Source: Amycolatopsis regifaucium
Lineage (GTDB): Bacteria > Actinomycetota > Actinomycetes > Mycobacteriales > Pseudonocardiaceae
Length of the DNA stretch: 64,000 nucleotides
Assembly: GCF_001613935.1 (NCBI RefSeq)
Contig: NZ_LQCI01000012.1
Span: forward strand, 248,001 to 312,000
Direction: 5' to 3'
Below are positions 16,584-25,030 of the stretch, one piece after another. The translations under genes and the position numbers were made by a program. Every line of letters starts with the position of its first letter. The stretch's first letter is position 1. A model generated the notes under the pieces. The model was not told where the DNA came from, searched no databases, and saw only the letters and a list, made by a program, of their open reading frames with translations.

Positions 16584-17227
16584 CAGCCATGCCATCGGTG
16601 TTCGAGGACCTGTTGAGCAGGGCTCAGACGCTGGCGAAGCCGGGACAGCGCAGCGTGCTCGGGATCGTCGGCGCCCCCGCCTCCGGTAAGACGACACTGG
16701 CCTGGGGGCTGGCGAAGGCGCTGGGCACGAGGGCGGCCGTGGTCGGGATGGACGGTTTCCACCTGGCGCAGGTCGAACTGCAGCGGCTCGGCCGTGTGGA
16801 GCGCAAGGGCGCGCCGGACACCTTCGACGCCGCCGGCTACGTGCACCTGCTGCGCAGGCTCGCCGAGGGCCGCGAAACGGTCTACGCGCCCGAGTTCCGT
16901 CGTGAGATCGAGGAGCCGATCGCCGGCGCCGTCGCCGTCACCCCGGACGTCCCGCTGGTCATCACCGAGGGGAACTACCTGCTCCTGCAGGACGACCCGT
17001 GGAGCGGGGTGAAGCCGATCCTCGCCGAGTCGTGGTTCCTCGCGCCGGACGAGCCGGAGCGCATCGAGCGGCTCGTCTCCCGGCACCGTCGCTACGGCCG
17101 CTCGCTGGTCGAAGCGCGTCGCCGCGCGCTCGGCTCCGATCAGCGCAACGCCGATTTGATCGCGTCCACGAGCAGCCGGGCCGACCTGGTACTGGAGAAC
17201 CTGCCGCTGGTCAACTTCGCCATATGA
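16580..17227 (+). CDS. P-loop nucleoside/sugar kinase-like protein (FrcK-like)
   Basis: 215-aa P-loop kinase of the uridine kinase/pantothenate kinase fold. Walker A is GIVGAPASGKTT (about residues 29-40), followed by VVGMDGFHLAQVEL, the conserved DGFH acceptor-side motif, RKGAPDTFDAAGYV, ITEGNYLLL and a lid segment RHRRYGRS. In rhizobia a protein of this family, FrcK, is encoded with the fructose ABC transporter FrcBCA; that parallel is from memory. ATG at 16580 overlaps the PfkB stop and its own stop overlaps the SDR start, so it belongs to the same operon. Confidence 0.85.
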   Translation: MTAMPSVFEDLLSRAQTLAKPGQRSVLGIVGAPASGKTTLAWGLAKALGTRAAVVGMDGFHLAQVELQRLGRVERKGAPDTFDAAGYVHLLRRLAEGRETVYAPEFRREIEEPIAGAVAVTPDVPLVITEGNYLLLQDDPWSGVKPILAESWFLAPDEPERIERLVSRHRRYGRSLVEARRRALGSDQRNADLIASTSSRADLVLENLPLVNFAI

Positions 17228-17970
17228 GTGGTGTTCTCGTCGTCACCGGCGGCAGCAAGGGCATCGGCGCGGCGGTCTGCGAACTGGCCGCCGCGCGCGG
17301 TTACGACGTCGTCGTCAACTACGCGGGCGACGCCGAAGCGGCCGAAGACGTCGCTTCGCGCGTCCGGCGGCACGGCGTCCAGGCGATCACCCGGCGCGGG
17401 GACGTCGCCTCCGAAACGGACGTGATCGGCCTGTTCGACGCGGCCGTCGAACTCGGCCCGCTCGCCGGGGTGGTCGCGAACGCGGCCATCACCGGCAACA
17501 CCCCCGGCCGCCTCGACGAGTACGACGTGGACGTCGTCCGTCGCGTGGTCGATGTCAACATCACGGGCGTCTTCCTGTGCGTCCGCGAGGGCATCCGCCG
17601 GATGTCCACCCGGTACGGCGGCGAGGGCGGCGCGATCGTCACGGTGTCCTCCACCGCCGTGCGGACCGGATCACCCGGGGAATGGGTCCACTACGCGGGG
17701 ACCAAGGCCGCGGTCGAAACGATGACCTACGGCGTGGCGCAAGAAGTCGCGAAAGAATCCATCCGGGTCAACGCGGTCGCACCGGGGATGATCCATACCG
17801 GACTGCATGCCGCGGCGGGTTTGCCCGACCGCATGGAACGGATCGCCCCGACCATTCCGATGGGGCGCGCCGGCGAGCCGGGCGAAGTCGCGGAAGCCGT
17901 GCTGTGGCTGCTCTCCCCGGCCGCCTCGTACACCACCGGGACGGTGTTGACCGTCGGCGGCGGGCGTTGA
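17224..17970 (+). CDS. Short-chain dehydrogenase/reductase of the sugar operon
   Basis: 248-aa classical SDR with the nucleotide-binding TGGSKGIGAAV, the NAA strand motif (VANAAITG), catalytic Ser in VSSTAVRTG and the YAGTKAA Tyr-x-x-x-Lys. The N at position two of the cofactor loop (VNYAG) suggests NADP(H). Ends VLTVGGGR. As the last gene of an operon joined by ATGA overlaps, it probably oxidises or reduces the imported sugar or a derivative. Confidence 0.88.
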   Translation: MSGVLVVTGGSKGIGAAVCELAAARGYDVVVNYAGDAEAAEDVASRVRRHGVQAITRRGDVASETDVIGLFDAAVELGPLAGVVANAAITGNTPGRLDEYDVDVVRRVVDVNITGVFLCVREGIRRMSTRYGGEGGAIVTVSSTAVRTGSPGEWVHYAGTKAAVETMTYGVAQEVAKESIRVNAVAPGMIHTGLHAAAGLPDRMERIAPTIPMGRAGEPGEVAEAVLWLLSPAASYTTGTVLTVGGGR

Positions 17971-18154
17971 CGACCCGGGCCACGGAGCGGTCACGGGGCG
18001 ATATCGGGTCCGCGTGCGGTTCAGCCACGTTTCAACACTGTTTCCCGGCCGATATCACGATTCATGTGGGAAGTCGGCGGATCACCTCGACGCCCGATGC
18101 GCCTGTGTCACCCTGGTGGCGTCCCCAGCTTCTTGATCAGGACGGTCATCCCCG

Positions 18155-18568
18155 ATGTCCAAGCTCATGTCTGTGCACCACCTGGCACTCACCGTGACCG
18201 ACGTGGACCGGAGCGTGCCCTGGTACGCCCGAGTGCTCGAACTCGAGGAGTTCACGCGTCGCGAAGACCCCGAGACGGGTCTGCGGAAGGTCGTGCTGCG
18301 CTCGCCGAGCGAGGGTTTCGCGGTGGTGCTGGTCGAGCACCAGGACACCGAGCGGCCGCGATTCGACGAACGGCGTACCGGTCTGGACCACGTGGCCTTC
18401 AAGGTCTCGTCGCGGTCGGAACTGGCCGAGTGGGAAGCACGGCTCTCGGAATACGGGGTCGTCTACACGCCGTCGAAGGGATCGCGGACCTTGGAAGGCT
18501 CGTCGGTCATCGTGTTCCGTGACCCGGACGGCATCCAGCTGGAGATCTGGGCCGACCCGGAGGTTTAG
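18155..18568 (+). CDS. VOC/glyoxalase superfamily protein, 137 aa
   Basis: Two beta-alpha-beta-beta-beta modules: VHHLALTVTDVDRSVPWY at the N-terminus and LDHVAFKVSSRSELAEWE in the middle. Metal-binding candidates are His8/His9, Glu in the middle of module one, His in LDHVAFKV and Glu in IQLEIWAD near the C-terminus. Substrate unknown. Its stop overlaps the convergent DedA stop by 4 bp. Confidence 0.85.
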   Translation: MSKLMSVHHLALTVTDVDRSVPWYARVLELEEFTRREDPETGLRKVVLRSPSEGFAVVLVEHQDTERPRFDERRTGLDHVAFKVSSRSELAEWEARLSEYGVVYTPSKGSRTLEGSSVIVFRDPDGIQLEIWADPEV

Positions 18569-19236
18569 GTCGTCGCGCGGTCTTCGACGTCTTCGGCGGG
18601 ACGCCGCATCTCCTGGCGATAGCGGATCACGCCGTAAGCCGTGCCCACCACGAAGAACGCGACGCTGACCCAAAGCGCGACGGTTTTGACCCACGGCAGT
18701 TCGTCCAGCAAGCCGGCACCGTAGTAGCCGAGCAGCACCAGCGTCGGCACCCAGAGCAGCCCGCCGAGCGCGGTCGCGAGCGCGAACCGGCGGGGATCCA
18801 TCCGCGCGGTCCCCGCGATCAGCGGCGCCAGCGTGCGGATCCACGGGATCCAGCGCGCGGCCACGATGGCGAAGAAACCCTTGCGGTCCAGAAACGCCCT
18901 GGCACGGTCGAGATTGTGCCGGTTCAGCACCTTGCCACCGCGTCGCGCGATCAGTTTCGTCCCGGTCGACCGGCCGATGTAATAACCCACCTGGTTGCCG
19001 AGGATCGCGACGAGCAGCGCGGCGGCCGACAGCAGCCACGCGTTCAGGTCGGAGCCGTGCTGCGCGAGGACGACCCCGGCCGCGAACAGCAGGGAGTCGC
19101 CGGGCAAGAACAGCCCGATGATCAGCGCGCACTCCACGAAGATGAAGCTGAGCACGATCACCCAGACGAGCACTGGCCCGGCGGTGTCGAGCCAGCTCAC
19201 GCCGATGCCCGCGGCCTCGGTGTACACCTCACTCAC
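18565..19236 (-). CDS. DedA-family (SNARE-associated) membrane protein, 223 aa
   Basis: Integral membrane protein with 5-6 helices, of the DedA/Tvp38 family involved in lipid flipping and membrane homeostasis. Diagnostic motifs are FVECALIIGLFLPGDSLLF near residues 33-51 and RWIPWIRTLAPLIAGTARM near 130-148. M. tuberculosis has a DedA gene in the same neighbourhood (Rv0364, from memory). Starts with ATG at 19236. Confidence 0.9.
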   Translation of the reverse strand: MSEVYTEAAGIGVSWLDTAGPVLVWVIVLSFIFVECALIIGLFLPGDSLLFAAGVVLAQHGSDLNAWLLSAAALLVAILGNQVGYYIGRSTGTKLIARRGGKVLNRHNLDRARAFLDRKGFFAIVAARWIPWIRTLAPLIAGTARMDPRRFALATALGGLLWVPTLVLLGYYGAGLLDELPWVKTVALWVSVAFFVVGTAYGVIRYRQEMRRPAEDVEDRATT

Positions 19237-19328
19237 GACGCGAGCCTACGTGTACTCGGCGAACCACACGCGGCCGAACCATGGAATCGGGGTGTCCGAA
19301 AGGCCCGGTCACGCCTCCCCCAAGCGCA

Positions 19329-19375
19329 ATGAAGGGGCCTTTCATCGCAAATTTCGCGATGAAAGGCCCCTTCAT
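19329..19375. repeat. R2 palindrome, copy a
   Basis: ATGAAGGGGCCTTTCATCGC at 19329-19348 pairs perfectly with GCGATGAAAGGCCCCTTCAT at 19356-19375; loop AAATTTC. It lies 7 bp beyond the stop of the large MFS gene. No T-tract. Confidence 0.95.
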
Positions 19376-19382
19376 CTCAGGC

Positions 19383-21647
19383 TCAGGAGTGGTCGACGAG
19401 TTCGTCGAGCGCCTGGTCGTAGCTCAGCCGCACGTCGTGTTCGGCCTGGTCACCGCCCAGCAGCTCCACCCGGCTGGTGGCGGGCGGGTAGCCGCTCGCG
19501 ATCACCGTGTACGTCCCGGCGGGCAGGTCGCTGACCGTGTAATTGCCCTCCGCGTCGGTCCTCGCCACGGCGGCGACGCCGCCCGCGGAATCGAGCACGG
19601 TGATCCGCGCGTCCGGCACCACCCGGTCCCCGTCGGTACGGGCGACCCCGCTCAGCAGGATCGTGCTGACCAGTTCGACGTCGTGGCGCAGCACGCCGGC
19701 ACCGGTGGCGGTCAGCGTCGCCGCGACCGGCCGGAACCAGCGACCGCTGGCGACGATCGTGTACCGGCCGCCGACGATGCCGGTGAACGAGTACACGCCG
19801 TTCTCGTTCGTGTGCGTCCTGGCGACCTGATTGCCGTTGTGGTCGATCAGGGTCAGCGCCGCACCCGCGACGTTCGTGGCGTCGTCCCGGCGGACGTGCC
19901 CACTGATCTGGGCGGATCCCGCCCGGAACACCCCGTTGCCGTTGCCGTTCCCGTTGGTCAGCGCGTGCTTGCCGGGCTCGACAGGCGCGGTCACGACCGT
20001 CTTCTCGGCAGGCGTCTCGTCCTCTTCAAGGAGGGCTTCGCCGCCTTCGAGGGCCGAAGCCGCGGAGGGCGCCGAGCCGCCGAGCAGCGGGATCTCCTTC
20101 ATGAACATCAACACCAGCGTCGCCAGCAGCGCGACCGCACCCGCCACGTAGAACACCGTGGTGATCGACTCGGTGAAGCCGATCAGCACCGGGGTCTTGA
20201 TGGCCTCGGGCAGGCTCGCGATACCGCTCGTGTTCGACTGCAGGTCACCGAGCGCCGCCGCCTGGGGTCCGGTCGGCGCGTTGCCGCCGAACGCCTTGGT
20301 GATGTTGCCGGGCAGGACGTTGAACAGGATCGTCAGGAACACCGCGACACCCGCGGTACCACCGATCTGCCGGAAGAACGTCGCGGAAGCGGTCGAGACG
20401 CCCATGTCGCTGCGCGGGCCCGCGTTCTGCACCGCGATGATCAGCGTCTGCATGCAGGCACCGAGGCCGAGACCGATGATCGCGGCCGCGACCAGCGGGT
20501 GCCACAGCGCGCTGTTGTACTCGACCTGCGCGAAGAAGAACGCGCCGCCCGCGATCAGCAGCGTGCCGACCACCGGGAACACCTTGTAGCGGCCGGTCTT
20601 GCTGGTGATCTGGCCCGAGATGATCGAACCACTCATGATGCCAGCCATCAGCGGGATCATCAGCAGACCCGATTCGGTCGGCGAGAACTCCTGAACCACC
20701 TGCATGTACTGCGGGATCATCATGATCGCGCCGAACATCGCGACACCGACGATGACGCCGCCGATGATCGCGACCGTGAAGGTCGAGTTCTTGAACAGCC
20801 GCAGCGGGATCAGCGCCGCGTCCTTCATCAGCTTCTCGATGAAGATGAACGCCACGACACCGATGGCACCGATGATGTAGCAGATGATCGCGTTCTGCGA
20901 GCCCCAGCCCCACTTGTTGCCCTGCTCGGCGACGATCAGGAACGGCACCACGGCGACGACGAGCGCGAGCCCGCCCCACCAGTCGATCTTGTGATCGTGG
21001 CGCTGGTGCGGCACGTTGAGCACGCGGGCGACGACGAACAGCGCGACGATCGCGATCGGCACGTTGATCAGGAACACCCAGCGCCAGCCGGCGATGTCGT
21101 AGCCGAAGACGCTGCCGAGCTTGTCGAAGTCGGCGAAGAACCCGCCGAGCACCGGGCCGAGCACGGTGGAGATACCGAACACGGCGAGGAAGTAACCCTG
21201 GTAGCGGGCGCGTTCCCGCGGCGGCACGATGTCGCCCATGATCGTCATCGCCAGCGACATCAGACCGCCGGCACCGAGACCCTGGATCGCGCGGAACGCG
21301 GCCAGCTCGTACATCGATGTCGCGAACGCCGAGGCGATCGAGCCGATCAGGAAGATCGAGATCGCGGCGATGTAGAACGGCTTGCGCCCGTAGATGTCGG
21401 ACAGCTTGCCGTAGATCGGCGTGACGATCGTCGAGGTGATCAGGTAGGCCGTGGTGATCCAGGCCTGCAGGTCGAACCCGTTGAGGTCGTTGGCGATCCG
21501 GACGATCGAGGTACCCACGATCGTCTGGTCGAGTGCCGCCAGGAACATGCCCGACATCAGGCCGATCAGGATCGTGACGATCTGACGGTGACTGAGCCGG
21601 GGACCATCTTCTTGGATGGCTGGCGGACTTTCTACGGTGGAACTCAT
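19383..21647 (-). CDS. DHA2-type MFS drug exporter fused to two C-terminal beta-sandwich domains
   Basis: 754-aa protein. Residues 1-540 are a 14-helix DHA2 (EmrB/QacA) drug:proton antiporter, with motif C-like LDQTIVGTSIVRIANDL, motif A GKLSDIYGRKPFY and motif AVFGISTVLGPVLGG. Residues about 545-580 are a Glu/Asn-rich linker, followed by two carboxypeptidase-regulatory-like (Ig-type) modules at about 580-662 and 663-735, both with the NxxGxYxFxxLxxGxYTVxASG pattern. The modules would face the outside if the count of helices is even plus the linker crosses, or the cytoplasm otherwise. It is co-transcribed with the MarR gene, 4 bp away, which probably controls it. Confidence 0.88.
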   Translation of the reverse strand: MSSTVESPPAIQEDGPRLSHRQIVTILIGLMSGMFLAALDQTIVGTSIVRIANDLNGFDLQAWITTAYLITSTIVTPIYGKLSDIYGRKPFYIAAISIFLIGSIASAFATSMYELAAFRAIQGLGAGGLMSLAMTIMGDIVPPRERARYQGYFLAVFGISTVLGPVLGGFFADFDKLGSVFGYDIAGWRWVFLINVPIAIVALFVVARVLNVPHQRHDHKIDWWGGLALVVAVVPFLIVAEQGNKWGWGSQNAIICYIIGAIGVVAFIFIEKLMKDAALIPLRLFKNSTFTVAIIGGVIVGVAMFGAIMMIPQYMQVVQEFSPTESGLLMIPLMAGIMSGSIISGQITSKTGRYKVFPVVGTLLIAGGAFFFAQVEYNSALWHPLVAAAIIGLGLGACMQTLIIAVQNAGPRSDMGVSTASATFFRQIGGTAGVAVFLTILFNVLPGNITKAFGGNAPTGPQAAALGDLQSNTSGIASLPEAIKTPVLIGFTESITTVFYVAGAVALLATLVLMFMKEIPLLGGSAPSAASALEGGEALLEEDETPAEKTVVTAPVEPGKHALTNGNGNGNGVFRAGSAQISGHVRRDDATNVAGAALTLIDHNGNQVARTHTNENGVYSFTGIVGGRYTIVASGRWFRPVAATLTATGAGVLRHDVELVSTILLSGVARTDGDRVVPDARITVLDSAGGVAAVARTDAEGNYTVSDLPAGTYTVIASGYPPATSRVELLGGDQAEHDVRLSYDQALDELVDHS

Positions 21648-21651
21648 TGCT

Positions 21652-22170
21652 TCAGGCCCCCTTGGCCTTCGACGCCGACGCGGGGTCGGCGAACTGTGGA
21701 GATGTTTTTTCGATGTCGTCGTTCAGCCGGTGGAACAGCGAGTTGAGGGTTTCCCGGTCGGCGTCGGACCAATCGCCGAGTACCTCGGCGAGCCACTGAT
21801 TCCGTTGCTTGCGGTTCTCCTCGAAGACCCGGAGTCCTTCGGCGGTCGGTGCGAGCAGGCAGGCGCGGCCGTCTTCGGGGTCGGCCAGGCGCTCGACCAG
21901 CCCGTGCTGGACGAGAGAACTCGACTGCCTGCTGATGGTCGAGATCTCGGAGTGCAGGAACTCGGCGAGCTTGCTGGTCCGCTGAGGACCGACGTGGATG
22001 AGGCAGAAGAGGATCGCGTACGCGGCCCGCTCGATGCCGTCCGGCCCTTGTTTGGACACCTGGGACTTGGCCCGGTTGACCAGGCGCACGAGCCGCACGA
22101 GCTCATGCCCGAGGGTGTCGGCCAGGTCGAGGTCGGCCTTCGACCTGGTGCCGGGTGTCGTGGGTGTCAT
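21652..22170 (-). CDS. MarR-family regulator of the adjacent exporter
   Basis: 172-aa winged-helix repressor. The recognition region is TSKLAEFLHSEISTISRQSS followed by LVQHGLVERLADPEDGRACLL, the wing with the conserved DxRxxxL. The ATG at 22170 is preferred; a GTG at 22200 would put the palindrome GCAACTAGTTGC right at the start codon. The stop is 4 bp from the MFS start, giving a regulator-transporter operon. Confidence 0.88.
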   Translation of the reverse strand: MTPTTPGTRSKADLDLADTLGHELVRLVRLVNRAKSQVSKQGPDGIERAAYAILFCLIHVGPQRTSKLAEFLHSEISTISRQSSSLVQHGLVERLADPEDGRACLLAPTAEGLRVFEENRKQRNQWLAEVLGDWSDADRETLNSLFHRLNDDIEKTSPQFADPASASKAKGA

Positions 22171-22201
22171 GGTGGTCTCTCTCGCCGGTTGCTTGGTCAC
22201 T

Positions 22202-22213
22202 GCAACTAGTTGC
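22202..22213. promoter_or_regulatory. Candidate MarR operator 1
   Basis: GCAACTAGTTGC is a perfect 12-bp palindrome 32 bp upstream of the MarR start, in the position expected for an autoregulatory site. Confidence 0.6.
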
Positions 22214-22275
22214 CTAGAGCAAGGATGTTCCTCTCAAGAGTGCTTCGCAAGGAGAAAGTGACCTTGTGTGTCGGA

Positions 22276-22289
22276 CAACACTTTAGTTG
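22276..22289. promoter_or_regulatory. Candidate MarR operator 2
   Basis: CAACACTTTAGTTG shares the CAAC/TAGTTG half-sites of operator 1 and lies 63 bp further upstream, about six helical turns between the centres. It may serve the MarR regulator too, or the divergent PPOX gene. Confidence 0.45.
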
Positions 22290-22404
22290 CCGCATGCAAG
22301 CACATTTATTCGTGCATGTTTGTCCGGTTCATCCCGCTTGGTGGGCTGAGCTGGGCTTTTGCTCATCGCGGAACAAGCCAGACCTGCCGCGCTTTGGTGA
22401 AGTC

Positions 22405-22827
22405 ATGACCGACTCCGCGCTCTACGCGATCCTTGCCGACCGCAACTTCGGCACCCTCGCCACGATCAAGCGTGACGGCAGGCCCCAGCTGTCGACCGTC
22501 AACCACCTCTACGACGCGGACGCCGGCGCGATCCTGATCTCGATCACCGCGCCGCGCGCCAAGACCAAGAACCTCCGCCGTGACCCGAGGGCGACCTTCC
22601 ATGTGTCGACCGAAAGCGGCGATGGTTACGTCGTCGTCGAAGGTCCCGCGGTCTTGACGCCGACCGCCGCCGCCCGGGACGACGCCACCGTCGACGCGCT
22701 GGTGGATCACTACCGGCGGGCCCGCGGCGAGCATCCGGACTGGGACGAGTTCCGCGACGCCATGGTCGCCGAGCAGCGTGTCCTGCTGACCATCCCGATC
22801 GAGCGCGTCTACGGCCTCCAGATGTGA
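22405..22827 (+). CDS. PPOX-class flavin/F420-binding protein, 140 aa
   Basis: Split-barrel protein of the pyridoxamine 5'-phosphate oxidase superfamily, F420-dependent subgroup (Rv1155-like). Markers are FGTLATIKRDGRPQLSTVNH, ISITAPRAKTKNLRRDPRATF (cofactor phosphate binding) and the C-terminal ERVYGLQM. The frame is open from 22210, but the conserved sequence starts at the ATG at 22405. It ends 3 bp before R1 copy e. Confidence 0.87.
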   Translation: MTDSALYAILADRNFGTLATIKRDGRPQLSTVNHLYDADAGAILISITAPRAKTKNLRRDPRATFHVSTESGDGYVVVEGPAVLTPTAAARDDATVDALVDHYRRARGEHPDWDEFRDAMVAEQRVLLTIPIERVYGLQM

Positions 22828-22830
22828 CTC

Positions 22831-22893
22831 GTGTTTCGTCCTCTGAATGCGGTAGTTGTACGCGCAAGGACCGCATTCAGAGGACGAAATGCG
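22831..22893. repeat. R1 palindrome, copy e (convergent intergenic)
   Basis: Left arm 22833-22853 (TTTCGTCCTCTGAATGCGGT) pairs with right arm 22870-22890 (ACCGCATTCAGAGGACGAAA); the centre is AGTTGTACGCGCAAGG. It sits between the PPOX stop (22827) and the convergent TetR stop (22910). Confidence 0.95.
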
Positions 22894-22909
22894 TGAGGGG
22901 CGCAGGGCG

Positions 22910-23437
22910 TCAGTGCTGGATGCGGGTGACGATCTCGTCGATCCGGTTCAGCAGGGGGCTCGCGTCGTCTCGGCCGAGTGCCGCCCGCAGATAGAGACCG
23001 TCGCCCACCAGGATGACCAGTTCGGCGGTCAGCGGGTCGTCGACGTGCTCGCTGATCAGGTCGTGGACCTTCTGGTTGTAGACCTGCACGACCTCGGAGA
23101 CCCGTGGTTCGTTGAGCATGATCCGGAGCGTCGCCATGGTCGTGCGGTGCAGTGGTTTGCGCTGAGTCACGTCGGTGATGGCGGTGCGCAGGTACCAGGA
23201 AACGACGCCTTCCGGTGCGCTCCGCGCCTGTTCGAGGTCCTCCTCCGACAAGGTGGCGAGACGTTCCATCAGGCCGTCGACCAGCGCTTCCTTGGAGCCG
23301 AAGTGGTAGAGCAGGCCGCCCTTCGAGACCCCGGCGTGCGCGGCGACGGCTTCGAGGGTGATCCCGCCAGGGCCTTGCTCGATGAGTATCTCCTCGTAGG
23401 AATCGAGGATGCGTTCCTTCGCCGTGGGCCTGGTCAT
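22910..23437 (-). CDS. TetR-family repressor of the divergent MFS exporter
   Basis: 175-aa protein. HTH at about residues 26-45 (ITLEAVAAHAGVSKGGLLYH), followed by FGSKEALVDGL, the typical TetR transition to the ligand-binding helices. It is divergent from an MFS drug transporter with two matching operators in between, the classic QacR-like arrangement. ATG at 23437. Confidence 0.9.
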   Translation of the reverse strand: MTRPTAKERILDSYEEILIEQGPGGITLEAVAAHAGVSKGGLLYHFGSKEALVDGLMERLATLSEEDLEQARSAPEGVVSWYLRTAITDVTQRKPLHRTTMATLRIMLNEPRVSEVVQVYNQKVHDLISEHVDDPLTAELVILVGDGLYLRAALGRDDASPLLNRIDEIVTRIQH

Positions 23438-23450
23438 ATCAGTTGACTAT

Positions 23451-23504
23451 ACCGTCTGGACGGTTTACCTTCGAACGAGGCGGTAACTGTACCGTCCAGA
23501 CGGT
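23451..23504. promoter_or_regulatory. Two TetR operators between tetR and the MFS gene
   Basis: ACCGTC.TG.GACGGT at 23451-23464 and ACCGTC.CA.GACGGT at 23491-23504 are perfect 6+6 palindromes with centres 40 bp apart. Both are followed by TTTA. The spacing and duplication suggest co-operative repression of both divergent promoters by the TetR protein. Confidence 0.85.
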
Positions 23505-23527
23505 TTATCTAGTGAGGAGAGTGCGCC

Positions 23528-25012
23528 ATGGCGCGGCGCAAGCAGTGGTGGGCGTTGGCGGTACTGGTGCTTCCGGTGCTGCTGATCAGCGTGGACATGA
23601 CGGTGCTCGGCTTCGCGCTGCCGTTCCTGTCCGAGGATCTGGCACCCACCGGTGCGGAGCAGTTGTGGATCGTCGACATCTACTCGTTCATGCTGGCGGG
23701 TCTGCTGGTGCTGATGGGGACCCTCGGTGACCGCATCGGCCGCCGGAAGCTGCTGCTCGCCGGTGCCGCCGCGTTCGGTGCCGCCTCGGTGCTCGCGGCC
23801 TTCTCGACCAGCGCTTTCATGCTGATCATCGCCCGCGCGCTGCTCGGTGTCGGCGGTGCGACGCTGATGCCGTCGACGTTGTCGCTGATCCGCAGCATCT
23901 TCCTCGACGCCAAACAGCGCCGGATCGCGATCGGCGTGTGGAGCGCCGGGTTCTCCGGCGGGATGGCGGTCGGGCCGGTGCTCGGCGGCTGGCTGCTGGA
24001 GCATTTCTGGTGGGGTTCGGTGTTCCTCATCAACGTCCCGGTGATGCTGGTACTGCTGATCGTCGGACCGTTCGTGCTGCCGGAGGCGCGTGACCCGAAG
24101 CCGGGCCGCTTCGACCCGCTGTCGGCGTTGCTCTCGCTGGCCGCGATGCTGCCGGTGGTCTACGGCATCAAGCTGATCGCCGAGCACGGCTTCACCTGGA
24201 AGGCCGCGCTCAGCATCCTGACCGGTCTCGCGCTCGGCGTCGTGTTCGTGCGCAGGCAGAACCACCTCGACGAGCCGATGCTCGATTTGAAGCTGTTCTC
24301 GAACCGGGCCTTCAGTGCCTCGGTCGTGACGAACATGCTGGGCGTGTTCGCCATGGTCGGTCTGCTGTTCCTGGTGCCGCAGTACCTGCAGCTGGTGCTC
24401 GGACTGGCCCCGGTCGTCGCCGCGCTGTGGATGCTCCCGGCGACGGCCGCCGGCGTCGCCGGTGCGCTTCTCGCGGCCTGGCTCGCGAAGCGGATCCGGG
24501 TTTCCGTGCTGGTCAGCGGTGGTCTGTTGGTCGCCGCGGTCGGGTTTCTGGCGTTGACGCAGGTCTCGTCCGGTGGCGGACTCGCCTATGTCGTGGTGTC
24601 GTTCACACTGCTCGGGGGCGGTGTCGCCCTGTCGGAAACGCTGACGAACGACCTCGTCGTCTCGGCCGCTCCGGCCGAGCGCGCCGGAGCCGCGTCGGCC
24701 ATCTCCGAGACGGGGTTCGAGCTGGGCGGTGCGCTCGGCACCGCGATCCTGGGCAGTGTCGCGACCGCGGTCTACCGCGCCGGCCTGCCGGAAGGCACGG
24801 CCGAGTCCGCGCGGGACACACTCGGCGGCGCTGTCGCCACGGCGCAACACCTCGCTCCCGCTGAGGGGCAGGCGCTCCTGGAGTCGGCTCGTGAAGCCTT
24901 CACGCAAGGGGTGCACGTCACCGCATGGGCAGGCGTCGTCGTGCTCGTCTATACGGGTGTTCAGGCCTTCGTTCTCCTTAACCGGAAGAAGAATTCCGCA
25001 GTGCGGATCTGA
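23528..25012 (+). CDS. DHA2-type MFS multidrug transporter
   Basis: 494-aa, 14-helix exporter of the QacA/SmvA group. Motifs: LLISVDMTVLGFALPFLSEDL (helix 1 with the proton-coupling Asp), GTLGDRIGRRKLLL (motif A), GVWSAGFSGGMAVGPVLGG (motif C). ATG at 23528 follows GTGAGGAGAG. Regulated by the divergent TetR gene. The FAD oxidase gene downstream is separated by 18 bp and may be co-transcribed. Confidence 0.92.
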   Translation: MARRKQWWALAVLVLPVLLISVDMTVLGFALPFLSEDLAPTGAEQLWIVDIYSFMLAGLLVLMGTLGDRIGRRKLLLAGAAAFGAASVLAAFSTSAFMLIIARALLGVGGATLMPSTLSLIRSIFLDAKQRRIAIGVWSAGFSGGMAVGPVLGGWLLEHFWWGSVFLINVPVMLVLLIVGPFVLPEARDPKPGRFDPLSALLSLAAMLPVVYGIKLIAEHGFTWKAALSILTGLALGVVFVRRQNHLDEPMLDLKLFSNRAFSASVVTNMLGVFAMVGLLFLVPQYLQLVLGLAPVVAALWMLPATAAGVAGALLAAWLAKRIRVSVLVSGGLLVAAVGFLALTQVSSGGGLAYVVVSFTLLGGGVALSETLTNDLVVSAAPAERAGAASAISETGFELGGALGTAILGSVATAVYRAGLPEGTAESARDTLGGAVATAQHLAPAEGQALLESAREAFTQGVHVTAWAGVVVLVYTGVQAFVLLNRKKNSAVRI

Positions 25013-25030
25013 TGTGCTTACGATGGTGGT

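Noticed and set aside
19281..21746. A plus-strand frame of 821 codons opposite the large MFS gene
   Set aside because: Antisense shadow dominated by Asp, Arg and His; it begins inside R2 copy a.
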